Assembly (NCBI RefSeq): GCF_047948215.1 | Contig: NC_134465.1 | Span: 37,796,153 to 37,860,152 of the forward strand | DNA length: 64,000 nt | Reading direction: 5' to 3' | Source: Lycorma delicatula | Lineage: Eukaryota; Arthropoda; Insecta; Hemiptera; Fulgoridae | Shown: piece by piece, positions 1-13,200 of the stretch | How the letters are laid out: each line of letters starts with the position of its first letter | How positions within the stretch are numbered: the first letter of the stretch is position 1 | Notes under the pieces: generated by a model | Told to the model about the DNA's origin: nothing | The model's input: only the letters and a program-made list of their open reading frames with translations | Database searches by the model: none | Made by a program: the position numbers and the translations under genes

Positions 1-554
1 TTGGGAAGTAAAATTACTAAAGATGGACGAGGCAGGAGCGATATAAAATGCCGAATAGCACAAGCTAAACGAGCCTTCAGTAAGAAATATAATTTGTTTA
101 CATCAAAAATGAATTTAAATGTCAGGAAAAGATTTTTGAAAGTGTATGTTTGGAGTGTCGCTTTATATGGAAGTGAAACTTGGACAATCGGAGTATCTGA
201 GAAGAAAAGATTAGAAGCTTTTGAAATGTGGTGCTATAGGAGAATGTTAAAAATCAGATGGGTGGATAAAGTGACAAATGAAGAGGTATTGCGGCAAATA
301 GATGAAGAAAGTAGCATTTGGAAAAATATAGTTAAAAGAAGAAACAGACTTATAGGCCACATACTAAGGCATCCTGGAATAGTCGCTTTAATATTGGAAG
401 GACAGGTAGAAGGGAAAAATTGTGTAGGCAGGCCACGTTTGGAGTATGTAAAACAAATTATTGGGGATGTAGGATGTAGAGGGTATACTGAAATGAAACG
501 ACTAGCACTAGATAGGGAATCTTGGAGAGCTGCATCAAACCAGTCAAATGACTG
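1..554 (+). pseudogene. LINE reverse transcriptase, C-terminal fragment
   Basis: An open frame of 184 codons enters from the left edge of the window and stops at 553-555. The protein reads like the region after the reverse transcriptase palm in many arthropod non-LTR retrotransposons: a Lys/Arg-rich stretch, the run LYGSETWTI, then RRMLKIRW, RLIGHILRH and GRPRLEYVKQI. These blocks are typical of the C-terminal part of endonuclease/reverse transcriptases of RTE- or jockey-like LINEs. The stop codon is followed almost at once by an A-rich tail, so this is the 3' end of an element on the plus strand. The catalytic palm and the endonuclease lie outside the window. The frame is unbroken, so the insertion is relatively young, but I cannot say whether the whole copy is intact. 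The clade is uncertain. Confidence 0.85.
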
Positions 555-571
555 AAGACAAAAAAAAAAAA
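555..571 (+). repeat. poly(A) tail of the LINE
   Basis: An A-rich run follows the stop codon of the LINE frame directly (gaagac, then eleven A, then ga). This is the usual 3' terminus of a target-primed retrotransposon. The left target-site duplication lies outside the window, so it cannot be matched. Confidence 0.75.
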
Positions 572-739
572 GACCTGTTTTCTACTGCTTCTAGAACCTT
601 GCACTTCGCTTGTAGAAATTCTAATAAATTAGATAGCTTGGGAACTTAAGCATTTTTGTTATGATTTTCTTATTCCCTATGTGTTGTATTGTCTAAATTT
701 GTGGAAATTAAATATATAATCAACAAATCCCAGTGTTCT

Positions 740-1433
740 GTGGGTTATTCTTTAGCCTTGAGTGCTTTCAAGTGCTTATTTGTATTGTCTATAATGTATT
801 TGAGTGCTGAAACTGATTCCTTATCAGTTTTCCTAATTGCGAACAAAGCCTGCACATGTTTGTTTATTAGATACTTCTTATTTTCATACCTACCAATTAA
901 CAATTGCCAAGCGATTTTGTAGTTCTCAGTAGAACCTTCTAGTGATTGCAAAACAGAAGCAGCTTCACCCTGTAATGCCGCTTTCAAATATTGAAATTTT
1001 TGAAATTCGGGAAACCACTCATTTGTATCAATTATTGACTTAAAATTATCAAAAAATACAGCCACTCATCATAATTTCCACTGAAATTAGGTAAATTAGT
1101 TTGAGGTACTTTGATTGGTGTATATAATTGCTGAGGCCTAATATTGTTGTGGTCCTTAATCCCTACTTTTGGAGTGCATTCATCAATAAATTTTTGACTA
1201 TCATCCATTAATTAAAAATATAAATCTTCAAAGTTATCTCTTTCATTTTCTTGATCTCCCTCTAACAACTCTATTTGATTTTGAATTGACTCGAAATCTG
1301 CTAAGCATTTTTCAAATGCCGTAAATCTCAATTTAAATTGAACTAATTCATTCACACTTGCTTTCATTTAAAATCTTGTTACATGAGCCTTGATGAGCTC
1401 ACGCTGTTTTTTAAAGTCACTTAACTCAGACAT
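740..1433 (-). pseudogene. BEL/Pao retrotransposon gag-like relic
   Basis: Reading the minus strand from an ATG at 1433 gives MSELSDFKKQRELIKAH and continues to about 740. It is broken by two in-frame stops and one frameshift near 1050, where a run of T is one base short. The second half (1065-745) is clean and contains FPEFQKFQYLKAAL, followed by a block ending in W-LLIGRYENK, typical of the gag-like region (DUF1759) of BEL/Pao elements. This domain belongs to the structural polyprotein that packages the element's RNA. No protease or polymerase follows downstream on the minus strand, where only the LINE tail remains, so the copy is truncated. A Pao pol fragment at 33810-36060 could be from the same family, but I cannot show this. 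Confidence 0.75.
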
Positions 1434-2609
1434 GATTGATTGAAAAACAAGCAAAGTACGAAAGAGATTTTGTAATTATAATGCTTTCCAAACAATTGTT
1501 TTTATTCTATTGTTAATGTTGATTTGATAATGAAAATAAAGTACATAATTAACTAACACAGAGGCGTATTATAGGATTCATTGTTTAGAAAGATAAATAA
1601 AAATGTTGACTTTGTACAGATGGATGAAAATATGATAAGAATAATTAAAAGGAATTGGAATGTAAGAATGTAAACAGGTGACTCACACTTACTGGCGATC
1701 CACTTACTGTGTGTAAACAAGATGACATCACCGAAAACGCTCGTTAACGACCGTCCATGCCTTTATGTTGATGGAAATCAGAACTCGTTTACATACTACA
1801 AGTCTGCTATGTTCTGATGTTACTGTATATGCGTAAATGTATTGCAGCGTGATAAAACAATCAAAAATGTTTTAGTTAGTGTATTAAATAAATTTATTTT
1901 TGCTTGTTTAATAAACACTGTCTTAATTGTATGAGAAATCACTGTTTTAACTTTCATTTATACAAGTAGAACTGCCAGATATCCGGCCGACGGACTGACC
2001 ATGTTAATAGCTTAGGTGGACTGTATTTAGTTTAATTATAGGCTGGATCCTCCGGATATGGTTGACTACCCTGAATAAAAAACGCAATATGCTTGATGCA
2101 TGGAATATAAATTCATTCAACAACCAACGTGTAATAATCTAATAATCACTTTTGCTCAAATTTGCACTACACTTCACAATGTTGTACCATGTACGATCTC
2201 TTACAGTGTCTATCAGACTCATCTACCACATTCACTCAGCCATTATCTACTCACTACCAAGGCTACACATACACAGAAGCACCTACATGTGCATGTGCAC
2301 ACATACATGCTCCAAAAAATAATATAAAAATAACTGGTAATGCAAAAATTAGAAAATTGTGATAAAATATATATATATATATATCTTAAAAACAAAAATT
2401 TATTAAAAAAATATTACAGCTATATTAAATTTTCATTAAGTAACACAGTAAAAAGTATTATTATTTCAGTGAAATTCTTCAGTACCTGATAAGTTTGCTG
2501 TCTGTCATCATTTCCGTAATTTATCACAATATCTTAAGTAATATTTTCACACAAACTGTATGCTTCCCATGCTCTTCTTTAATTACTTACTTGTTGAATA
2601 CAATTTTTC
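1434..2609. other. non-coding stretch, possible LTR/leader remains
   Basis: No convincing coding frame is present. The part next to the gag relic (about 1440-2050) is where a 5' leader and LTR of the minus-strand BEL/Pao copy would lie, but no second LTR copy exists in the window to define it. A short AT dinucleotide run occurs near 2367-2384. The first exon of the Lobe gene could in principle lie here, but I found no convincing start exon. Confidence 0.4.
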
Positions 2610-3715
2610 CAAGCATTTATTTGTATCTACTATATTATTAATACCTTATATCAATAGATTTTTTACATCACTTAACTTAAAAGTTGTGTTATTACTCACA
2701 ATGTAGCCTTTGACTTGTGCCCATATCAATTCTATTGGGTTAAAATTGCAAGTGTGGAGGAAGACGCAACACAATACAATATTTTAATTTTGCCATTTCA
2801 TCTTCTTTATAATGAATATGTTTTTGTTCAACTGATATTACTAATCTTTTCTACTTTAACTTGTCTTCAGTGTGCATGATTTTCTTCAATTTTAACCATT
2901 TAACAATTTCCAATTTTTGAATTGATTTGGAATTTTTTCATTCAGTTAGTGATATGTTGCATTATCCATACTATGACAGATCACTATTCATTTCATCATG
3001 ATATTCCTGGGATTCAAATACCCATTAACCACCGTTCAAAAACACTTTTTCACAGCATGCGTTATTATTAATCATTTACCTTTTCTAACCGGGTTTTCAA
3101 CCCAGTTGACAAACCATTCATAAAAATGTATTTTGCGCTCTTTATTTCTTTAACCACCCATATGTTTTCCCATACATGCCTGCATTAACCAGAGTTTTCT
3201 CAATCATAAATTATCTTATCCTCTTTATGAAATCACTTAATTTCTCTTAAATATTCATTATGCTACGAAATATATTTTTGCATTCAGTCAATAAAGAATT
3301 TTTTTTTTTTTGACAGGAAATGAAAATTCATTGATTTTAAAATGTAATGTACTAATAGAAAAATTTGGCAGTTCAGAATCTGTATTCATGGCATTTAATA
3401 TTTTGTTCAAGTTAGGAAGCTTGTTATTGAAATAAAATGAATGAAGCTTTCTGACAGCAGTTTTAATAAAATCACCCAACTTTTCAATTGTTTTCTTTTT
3501 AGAGCTAACATGTTTACCATCAATTTTGTGTTTCTTTATTATATTAAAAATTGTTCTTTCGCCAACGTCCACTGCACTACTTGCTTTCTGAGTAAACTGC
3601 AGTTTCAAGTCTTGTTTTAAGGTTTTATATATATGTAGTTGATTGTTCTTTTTTTGGAGCTACTTAAGGGTTTTCCAATTTTATATTTCACAACAGAATC
3701 ACTCATTGTTAAAAC
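2610..3715 (-). pseudogene. DDE-superfamily transposase relic
   Basis: On the minus strand an ATG near 3704 starts MSDSVVKYKIGKPLSS. After a frameshift, the clean frame 3608-3288 follows with a helix-turn-helix-like part (ERTIFNIIKKHKID). Further down, in drifting frames, come MDNATYHSLTE near 2960, KYC-VLRLPPH near 2770 and PNRIDMGTSQ near 2740. The order (HTH, then D-N-A-x-Y-H-S, then P-N-x-I-x-W) is that of the IS630-like DDE endonuclease family common in insect genomes, in which the second Asp and the final Glu (here mutated) coordinate the catalytic metal. Several frameshifts and stops show the copy is dead. Terminal inverted repeats were not resolved. Confidence 0.6.
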
Positions 3716-4110
3716 CTGATTGGTATATGGAGTAATATGCTAACATAGATAGACATATTTTATTTCACTGCATAGAATAATAGTGTGAAGCATTACAAAT
3801 GATGTTATCTTTATTAAACAACAATAACAAAGACTAAACAAAATTTTTGATTGCTTATCATTGGCATGCCATGGCGCCAGACAAGTGATAGCATACAGTA
3901 CATTCTTCTACACATAAAACAATAATTGTGCTTGTAAGTGGGAGTGACAATAATTCAGCCTAAAATAATGAGATATAACTACATGCTGGAGTCATATTTA
4001 TATTTGCTGCAGCAATTTGTGACAACAGCATGTAGTAACAGATTGGTAATTTTTATTTCTATATCTTATTAACTATATAATTGTTGATATAATTTTTTTT
4101 TTTATTTCAG
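3716..4110. other. AT-rich stretch upstream of the first visible Lobe exon
   Basis: No coding or repeat signal recognised. It ends in a pyrimidine-rich tract and a TTTCAG acceptor at 4105-4110, so the 3' part is probably intron. Confidence 0.5.
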
Positions 4111-4281
4111 GGTGTTGGCACAGTTGAATTATTGGGTATATCGAAGGAACAGTCAGTACTTGTGGAAGTTATTAGTATTGGTTCATGGGTAATACATCGT
4201 TGTCTTAATTGTCAAACATATACTCATGCATTGAACAGAGATAAAGGAGCAGCTAGCCTTCTTGTCAATAAATCACTGATT
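4111..4281 (+). CDS. Lobe: Lobe exon a (first visible)
   Basis: The acceptor is a T-rich tract ending TTTCAG and the donor is GTAAGT. The exon is 57 codons, phase 0 on both sides, and encodes a hydrophobic strand-rich segment followed by CLNCQTYTHAL. It contains no convincing initiator Met, so an upstream exon must exist, probably outside the window. Confidence 0.75.
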
Positions 4282-7200
4282 GTAAGTTTAGTTTTTATGA
4301 AGTATATAAATGTTATGGAGAAGAGCATCCTGTATGCTTTAAAAGTATGAAAAGATAACTAACTAGAAAGTAAACAAAAACAAAAAAATTACATACTTAC
4401 GATTTTTATAAAACTTGTATTTTTCCTTGAGTTTTTTAGTTTTCATCAGACTTACGACTTCTACCTTGTCAACATTTTTTATATGAATATGTTTATTAAT
4501 TAAAAAAAAATTGTAATAATTCATATTGAAAATTAGAGTTACATTAAAAATAATATTATAAGAAGAGCCTGTTATTAATATGATTAACAAATGTAATAAT
4601 ATAAATTGTTAATGATAAAGAAAAATGTATCTTTGGAAATTATAAGTTTAGGTGCTTATTTGATTATATGGTACCAAAATCAATATGCCTTCAGAGCAGA
4701 AGATTCATTTATTATTTTTTTTTACATATTTTTTTTATAAGGACTTATTGAACAACCCTCATAGATTTCTAAGAAAGCTACCTATTGTAATGGGAACCAC
4801 GATCTGACTTGCAGAAAATTTCAACATATCATCACATTTCACATCCCTCAGACCCCTAAACCACCATCAGTTGAAAATGTTATATATATTTCACTTTCTT
4901 GTGGACATGATTGCTTTAATTTTGCGCCAATCATTTCAAATTGATACATAAAATATAATGATCCAAAATCTTGGTCGAAGTCGTTAATGGGCTAAATCAG
5001 ACCATGAGGGTAGAAATAACATGCTTTACTTATCTTACTTTTTTCTTTTTTTTCCCCCTACATTCCTGGGCCGGACATCCACTTAAGTATACTCGGCCCA
5101 GGAACGTGTCCATTTGACTCTAAGGGGGCGTCCCCTGCCCACCGGTTTTACACCCGGCATGGCATGTTAGCCCCTTCGGTTCCAGATATTTTTTAGCGCC
5201 TGCCTCAAATCCCCCATGGAAGAGACAAGGTCCGGCTATGCCATCCCCCACCCCCCCGCAGGGAACTGGGTCTCGGTCTTTATGCCCTGCCTCAAACCGA
5301 CGGTGCCAGCCCTAGAAAGCACCGAAGCACCCCCAGGACCAACACCGCCGGCCGGGACTCGGTCTTTACATTTTCCCATACAGTCTACCCCAGGAGTCCC
5401 CACCCCATCACAGGAACCCGCATACGGGCCCTCCGGGGTAGGGCTGTCCTCCCTTCCCTACAATTGGGCCCCTATAACCCCTGGCATCTTGAGTCTTCTT
5501 CTTTAATCCTGAGGATGTTTCTTGCAAAATTTGCGAACCAGTCTCAGTTTGCTTCATTGACCAATAACCACCCGACCAGATTTTCAGCTGTTAAGTTGTT
5601 TGCTGCCATTTCGTTTCTGTACTGGGACCATTTGTGACAATCGAAGATTGTATGTTCAACATCGTCTACTTCGTTACAGTAGATACATATAGGCGATAAC
5701 CTTTTGCCAAATCTATGGAAGTAATAGCCAAATGAGCCATGCCCAGACATTAGTTGTGTCATATAATAATCCAGATTGCCGTGTTTTCTTTCCAGCCAGA
5801 CCTCCAGATCAGGGATCAATCGTCTTGTCCATACCCCGACCAATGAGACAGACCATTCGGTCTGCCAGTTATTCCTAGTCTCTGCTTCTGCTTCAGTTTT
5901 TGATATACCTGTTGCTCTCAGCCTTCAATTTCTTATTTGTAGTTCGATTGGTGGTACCCAGTCACACAACGCATCATAAGATAGGGTGCGGTACCCCGCC
6001 ACAACCCCCAATAACGCAACCCGGTGTACACTTCTTAATCTCTGTTTATTCCTTTGTATGCTCATTGCTTCACCCCATACCGGGGCTGCATATAGCACTG
6101 ACAATATCATGGCTGATGTGATCAGTCTCCTGACTGAAGCTCTAGGTATGCTATGGTTGTTGAACATTCCCCTTAACGCCCTTATAGTGGGGGGTACCTG
6201 TTTGCTTATCATCTCTATGTGTGCTCCAAATTTAAGACTCTTATCGAGCATTACACTAAGGTATTTGGTGCAACTCACCTCTAAGATATGCTCCCCTCGT
6301 ATTGCGATGTTGATTCCCCCCGGACTCTTCTTCTACCGAAGAAAAGAATACATCTCGACTTGGCAGGGGACACTTGTAACTTGTTGCTTTCTAGCCATTC
6401 ATAGATTATTCCGAGAGACTGATTAGCTTTGACCTCTAAATTCTCTACTTCTCTATCCTTGACCAGAATTGCCACATCATCCGCAAACATACGATAGTTA
6501 CCCCTTCCGGGTAAGGCAGTCTAAAGATCTACTTATCTTACTTGCACAGCGATAATGTAACTCCGGTCAGCTTATCTCCAACTGGAATATTACAACGTTA
6601 CATTCCACGCACACATATGTAAGAGTAATGATGAAATTTGTTTCAGCAATAATAAAAACTGTCCATAAATTTATACTTCTTAATTATTATAACTTGGAGA
6701 CTTAAGAAAAGATCACAGAATATACCGAACACAGCTTTGAAAAATTAATTGTAAATTATTATATTGTCACAAACTTACACTGTTTTATTTGCACTTGAAA
6801 ATAACAGTTTGTTAAAAAAAGATCTGGCCCAAGTGACCAACTGACCAATGGATGCTGGTTATAAAACGGTTAAGTGTACTCTATAATAAAGTGGCACAGT
6901 TTGAATGTAACTAAAAATTATGACATCTTTATTGTATTAGATTGATGACACTGATCGTAATTGAATACTGGTATACTTTGTGATAAAACTACTGACCAAC
7001 CATTATGTCCACTTCACAAACCCAATTAAGTGAGCAACACACATGAAAAAGGGAGTGGGAGAACTCTCCACTATCCCATACCTACAGACACGCATGCACA
7101 TACAAAAAAATGTCCAACAAGTCTGATTGTTGAAAATAACATGTTGTATATTTTGTCTTTAAAAAAAATCTGTTCACAGAATACTTTGCTACAATTAGCT

Positions 7201-10200
7201 GCTTTATAAATCAACTGAAATTAGATTTAGTGACAGATTCATATAATAATAATTAATTTGTGGTTGAATTCAGTGTTGGTAGATCTAGTGATTAGTTTTA
7301 AAATAGAATTCCAACCTCTAGCACTTTTAGTTTGTCTGACAGTAATATCTGCCCTGTTTAAAATAGCATTTAGTCAGATATATGGTGTAGATGTTGATTT
7401 TTATACGTTTGATTATCAGAAAAGTCTGCTATACAAGTGCTCTTACCTGATTTGATTACCACAAATATTCTATGGTCTTTAGTTCTACCCCAAGGAAATG
7501 GTAAAAAACCATTATGGTATAAAAACAAATTATTAAAAAAAAAAATATATGCATAATTTATGCATACATAAACTATGAGTACAGTAAGTTGGCTACCATT
7601 GATTTGATTCTTTAATAGTTTAGATTGACATCCACATTTACTTGACATTTAATTGAAAAGAAATTCAGTCATAAATATAAAACAATCCATAAATGTGAAA
7701 TAAATACAAGGCCATCAGCTGCAGGCTTGAAGTGTGGCTTAAACATCAGTAGTATGAATGTTCACTTCAGAGAGTTAGAAGAAGGCTGAGAAAACTAGAG
7801 AAAAGACAAATTTTGACACTATTCAAGATGAAGAGGTTTTGTCGGGCAAAAAAAGATAGGGTTTTTAACTAATGAAAGGCGTGATTTTCTCAGGGTAAAA
7901 GCAATTTTATGTAGAGGGTTTCTTACGTAAAATCATCACCTGCAATATTCTTCAGATGCCTAAATTTTCTTAAAAAAAAAGGTTTTGTTTAATTTTGAAG
8001 GACCTGGTTCCTTTAGACAAATTGAAGAAATAATTAAAAATACAGTCCGACTACAGATATAAAGGAATAAATATTTCCAGAAATGCAAAGTGATCAAAAT
8101 ATGATTTTTTTGTTACAATTTTGGTCACCCTGTACAATAAATAATGGTGTTCTTTTTGAACAGAAAATCGTGAGGTGCTTGAAAGGCTTGGTAAAGAGTC
8201 AATATATAGAAATTTATTCAATTAAAGAAAAGTAAGAAATCCATAATCACGAGTACTATAAAATATATTCTGATCAAGTCATTTATTAAAATGTGCATTA
8301 TGATTAGAAGAATTGTTAGTTATTAATTGAGCTGAAACAAATGATGGAATTAATGTAAAATACGAAGGCTGTTTTTTTTATAGGCTATAAAAAAAAGACA
8401 CATTAACATAAAATGATTTTATTACTAAAAGTTACTTTTTTTACATAATCGCCAAAACAATTGAGGCATTTGTTGTATCATGACACCAGCTTTCCAATGC
8501 TCTCTTCTGAAGAGAGCATTGGAAATTAGTGAGATAAGGTATGTCTTGACTGTCTACTGAAGTTCTTTGTTAGTGGCGAAGTGCTGTCCGCCCAACCATG
8601 CCATTTCAAGAGGTGAAAATTTCTAGGTCTGGACTATATGGTGGATGATCAAAAACTTCCCACTTGAATTGTTTGAGAAAGTCTTATCTTATGTCACATT
8701 GACACAGTGGTCGTGGATTAAAACTATGCTGGACAAGAACATGTCTTTTTTTATTCTGGATTGCTCTGTGGAGGTGACATAAGATTCACAATAAACTTCC
8801 TTTGGTATTGTTGTCCTCTGCTTCATAAAGTCCACCAACAAAAACTTTTATGGTCCCAAAATTTTGTAGCCATTGTTTTCCTGTTGCTCAGTGTCTGTTT
8901 GAACTTTTTTGACTTATTTGGAGAAGAAGTGTGCATCCACTGCTTAGACTGTTCTTTAGTTTCTGGATTGTTATACTGGATCCAAGTCTCATCTTCAGTA
9001 ACAAAGGACTTTAAAAACTCTTCCCCCTCATTTTCATAATGCGAGAGAAACATTAAGGCGACGCCATTTGCTGTGTTTTATGATCATTCTCAACATTGCT
9101 GTGTTTTATGATCATTCTCAACATTTTTGGGACCAAACGTGCTCACATTTTTCAGTATCCTAGGTCTTTAGTCACAGTTGTGTACAGAGAAGACCTTTAA
9201 ATTTCTGCAGAAAGTTCACTTATCAAAACCTCTGTCCCAGGTACTTAACTGTTTTCCCAAAGGGGATTTTCTCTCCTGAGAGTTCCAGCTGCCTGGCTGG
9301 AGCACATGTCATGTATGTGAACATCCTTGCCACCGATTTTTCACTGTTGATATTGATTCGCCACATATCGAGTCACGGCTCTACTAGATCAAATTGCCTT
9401 TGGAGTCTCTCGACTTCCAACAGCGACATATTGTTGACATAGGATATATACAAGAAAGGCAAAAGCACTGCTCCTTGGGAGACTCCAGTGGCTATGTCTC
9501 TGGTGAAGGAGATTGTTCCCCCTACATGTACAACAAATTGTTGGTCTAGTAAATAAAACCATATCAATCTGACATAGCAACAGGGAATCGTCGTATGCAC
9601 AAATTTATATATCAGGCTACTATACCAAACTTTGTCAAAGGCTTTAGTTACATCTAGAAAAACGGTTGCAGTTACTGCTTTTCTATTTAGGCCTCCAACA
9701 AGACTGTCGATTATTTTAACCAGTTAGAGGGTTGTCGAGTGGCCCTCCCTGAACCCAAATTGCTCAGGCCATACTTCTTTTCCCAAATTTCACCTAAGTC
9801 TCTCCAGGAAAATCCTTTTGAATAGCTTTAACAACACTGGTAATAAGGAGATCAGCCTGTAATTTGGGGAAAAGAGCAGACTTTTCCCAGGTTTGGTAGG
9901 CATACCACCTTTGCAGTTTTCCAGCAATTCGGAAAATATCCAATGTACAAAATTGATGTTAATATTGTGGTTATGGTCACTATAAGAAAGGGTGAAACAT
10001 GAGAGGCAGGAGTACCTGCGATGTGCAAGTTCACATTGCTGTGTTGAAGAATAAAATTATGTGAAGACAAATTAAGTCTCACAAGGTAGTAAGTTAGATG
10101 TAAAGCTATTCAGTGATACCACAAATTTGTATACAAGTGTCACAAGAGATGATGGACAAAACATGTTACAATTGTTGATGAAACTTTTATTTAAGGCATG

Positions 10201-13200
10201 CATGTTATTTTAATATAATTATTACAGCTAGAATTAATAAAACAAGGTTTAATTTTAATATGTTTCATAAATTTATAAAGAATACTATGATACATAATAG
10301 AATATAATAATAAATAAAAGTAACACAAAGTAACAATATAAATAAAATACATAGCAGTCATATTTTTATGAGTGAGTATAATACACAATAATATTGAAGC
10401 ATCTGACAATATAAAAGGTAATCTACAAGAGATTATTACAGTTTTATATCTAAAAAATATCTTCCTAGTTCAATTTTTATTTTATTCTCTTAATTACGAT
10501 CTGCTTTATATTATCAGATATTTTGTTATACTTTATGATGCCATTATAAAAAATTTATTTAAAATTTTTCATTTTATTTATTATATTTAAATTTTTTTGT
10601 AGTTTTTGTCATGGTTATATGTACTTTTACTTATAAATAGTTAAGTTTAATATTTCTACACTTTATAATATTTTAATTCAGTTAATTAATATAATAATAC
10701 TTCACTTATTATTGTTTTTATATAAAACAAGTTAAGTTAATAAAATTTCCAACTAGCATCAAATTAAAACTATTTAATAGCAAGACAATACGAGTTATAT
10801 AAGGTGCATTTATAATAATTTCTATACCCTTATTTTAAGAATTTGCAATTTACCTCTTATGTTTAATATTGACACTATATTTTTATAATAGTAAAAGTGC
10901 AGTAGAGTAATGTTATGTATTAATAGATTGCCTTTATGGCTTAAATTGCCGGCTATTCTATAGCAAAATCTAACCTTCATATTAAGCGTCAATCAAATAT
11001 AAACTGGACTTTTGTTTTTAATGCAGAATAAAAAAAATATATATTTATTGCTTTTATATGTAGTTTTCCTGAAGTTCTATCAGTTTTTCCCAACTTTTGG
11101 GAGCTTGTGAAACCATTCTTCATAAAAAATCTAGCTTGTCAAGAGTCAATTTTGCACCTCTATTTCGTTGCTGCTGAGGAATTTTTGTTTTCCCACTGCC
11201 TATGGTCCAAACAAAAAAATATCAAGGGGATAAATCTGGGTTGTTCAGGGGATTTTCTAAGGTTTCCCAGTAAATTTTGTCCAGTTTATTCTGAGTGCTT
11301 GCAGCTGAGTGAGGCGTGGCCGTTGCCTTGAAGGAGAGTCACATTTCTGATTGGCTGACTGTGTCTTTTTCTCCTGCAGATAGCCTTTAGTGTGTTCAAG
11401 ATCTAGCAGTAGTAAGCAGAATTCACAGTGCGATGTTCATGGAGAAAATCAAGGAGTACATTTTGTGTACAAGGCTCTCCATTCCAACACCATTCCTATA
11501 CTCACTGATTTGAACTCTAGGATTTAATGACAATCCTATGTCTCATTGCATGTAACAGTTCGATGCAAGAAATTATTTCATTCTTGCCAAAATTAAGTCG
11601 GGAGCCTTTTGCAAATTTCCTATAAATCTTGTTTCTGATTTTGGGTCAAAAGTTTTGGATTGCACCACGCAGAGATTTTGCAGAACCCAAATAGCTTTGT
11701 GATAATGGAATGAACACTTCTATAATTACCCACTTGATACCTACATCTGAAGTAATTTCTTTTACTGTAAGATGCCTATCATTTTCATTGAGGTCATGGA
11801 TCGACCTGTTGTTGTCATCAGTTATACTTATCCTTGAACACTTACTGTGACTTTTGGAGAGTTTAACCTCATTTGCACAACTGACAAAGTAACCTCTTGA
11901 GACTGATATGACACTTCTGACCAGAGAGGCAACTGGAGCATTCATCCCGTCCTCACATTTCTTTCTGCTGTCAGTAACACTCTGTGTCAGCCTACTCAAG
12001 TTCATAGTCCAAGCTGTGAAGAGAAAAGTCCAGTTTATTTGATTGATCCTCATATAAAGAAAACTTTTATTAAAAAAAAATTTATAAATTAAAAAAAAGT
12101 AATGGCTGCAACACTCTTTCCTGCTGAATACCATCTTTACTTTCAATTTTTGATGATTTATTTATGTTACGCCTTCTTATTTCTCATGTTTATGGCAATC
12201 CAGTCTGTATGTTTGCTCTAACATTTCATAAATTTTACAAATTTTTATTTTTTGAGCTACAAAAAACTAATCATGGAGTGCATATTTTCTCAAACTAAAA
12301 CTAACACAAGAAACACTCCAGAAACTAATTTTTCAACACTCTAGACTGAAAATCCACACTAACTGTGATAGATACAGGTAGATCCACACTAAGATGAATG
12401 TAGTGTTATTTGTTACAGGAAGAATTATTTTTCCTCACTGAGTAAACTTGAGCAAAATTTGTGATATCAGATTTAAATTAATACTTAAACATTCTTTGTA
12501 TAATTAATTAGATACTGATCTGAATAAAATATTAATTTGTAACTCAATTGTCTTAGTTATTAGTAAAAAATACCAGACTTCTAAAAAAGTAAGAACAGAA
12601 AACAAGTTGAAAGATTAAAAAATTAGTTTCTTATACTTTCTCCAAAGATTGTATCAATAGAATTTTCCTTATATATGCTGAAAAAAAAATTTTCCTTATA
12701 TATGTTTTCTTCTGAAGGCATGTGATTTTATTTTATTTTAAAAAATAAAAATAAAAAATAGAATAAAAATTGAAATTTAGAATATTTGTAAAAATAAATA
12801 TCACTTTATATATAAAAGAATTTTATTTAAAAAATAGAATTATGAAATCAAACCTGATATTATACTGCAGAAATTGACAGTTTCATTCTTGAATAGTGAA
12901 GTTTTGTTTATAAGTGAAAAATATATAAAGAATAATTATAATTAATTAACTGATAAGTATTTATTTAATGTATTATTTGTATATATAAATGATTAATTAT
13001 ATTGTAATTGTGGTTGGTTGTAATAATTTCCAGACTGATCCAAACCTTATCGCTGAATTAAAAAACGGAGAAAACTTCTCACCGGTGTTTCATATAATAA
13101 TTAATTATTCTGAAGATGATGATGTGTTTACAAAAGCTACAGGTAATTTTATTAATGAAGTATTGTATTGTTTTATTATCTCATTTTGTAGTAAGAAACT

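Larger units (their letters stand above)
8400..9220 (-). pseudogene. mariner transposase relic
   Basis: On the minus strand, from about 9220 down, drifting frames give LSAEI-RSSLYTTVTK and ARLVPKML. A clean stretch follows at 9053-8823 with MFLSHYENEGEEFLKSFV, then TEDETWIQYNNPETK, QSKQWMH and MATKFWDHK. This is the block around the first catalytic Asp of mariner transposases (consensus T-x-D-E-T-W). The C-terminal half towards 8400 is scrambled, partly by a perfect hairpin at 8491-8525, and a 28-bp tandem duplication sits in the N-terminal half. The element is dead. Its 5' side abuts a LINE fragment, so one of the two was truncated by insertion or deletion. Confidence 0.8.
4282..13033 (+). 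other. Lobe intron 1, filled with transposon relics
   Basis: This 8.75-kb intron contains a LINE at 5041-6530, a mariner at 8400-9220, a LINE fragment at 9225-10085 and a mariner at 11040-11900. The gaps (4282-5027, 6544-8400, 10086-11040, 11900-13033) are very AT-rich and show no gene I can support. A 28-bp tandem duplication lies at 9068-9123. Confidence 0.7.

Noticed and set aside
1734..1830. Short plus-strand frame starting MTSPKTLVNDRPCLYV, considered as a first exon of Lobe
   Set aside because: It reaches a stop without a convincing donor site in the required phase 0 and has no recognised similarity.
5216..5506. Plus-strand Pro-rich open frame of 96 codons
   Set aside because: It is the antisense of the G+C-rich 3' end of the minus-strand LINE bounded by target-site duplications; the open frame results from base composition.
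5986..6426. Plus-strand 146-codon open frame
   Set aside because: Antisense shadow of the LINE reverse transcriptase, which has recognisable motifs on the minus strand.
7370..7648. Minus-strand 92-codon frame with PFPWGRTKDHRIFVVIKSG and a good GTAAGA donor-like site
   Set aside because: No acceptor with a matching frame was found upstream, the N-terminal half is low-complexity, and no family was recognised. It could be a transposon scrap; too weak to annotate.
11646..12146. Minus-strand 166-codon frame as a host gene
   Set aside because: The part beyond about residue 110 reads as a mariner linker and helix-turn-helix; the N-terminal extension is unsupported.
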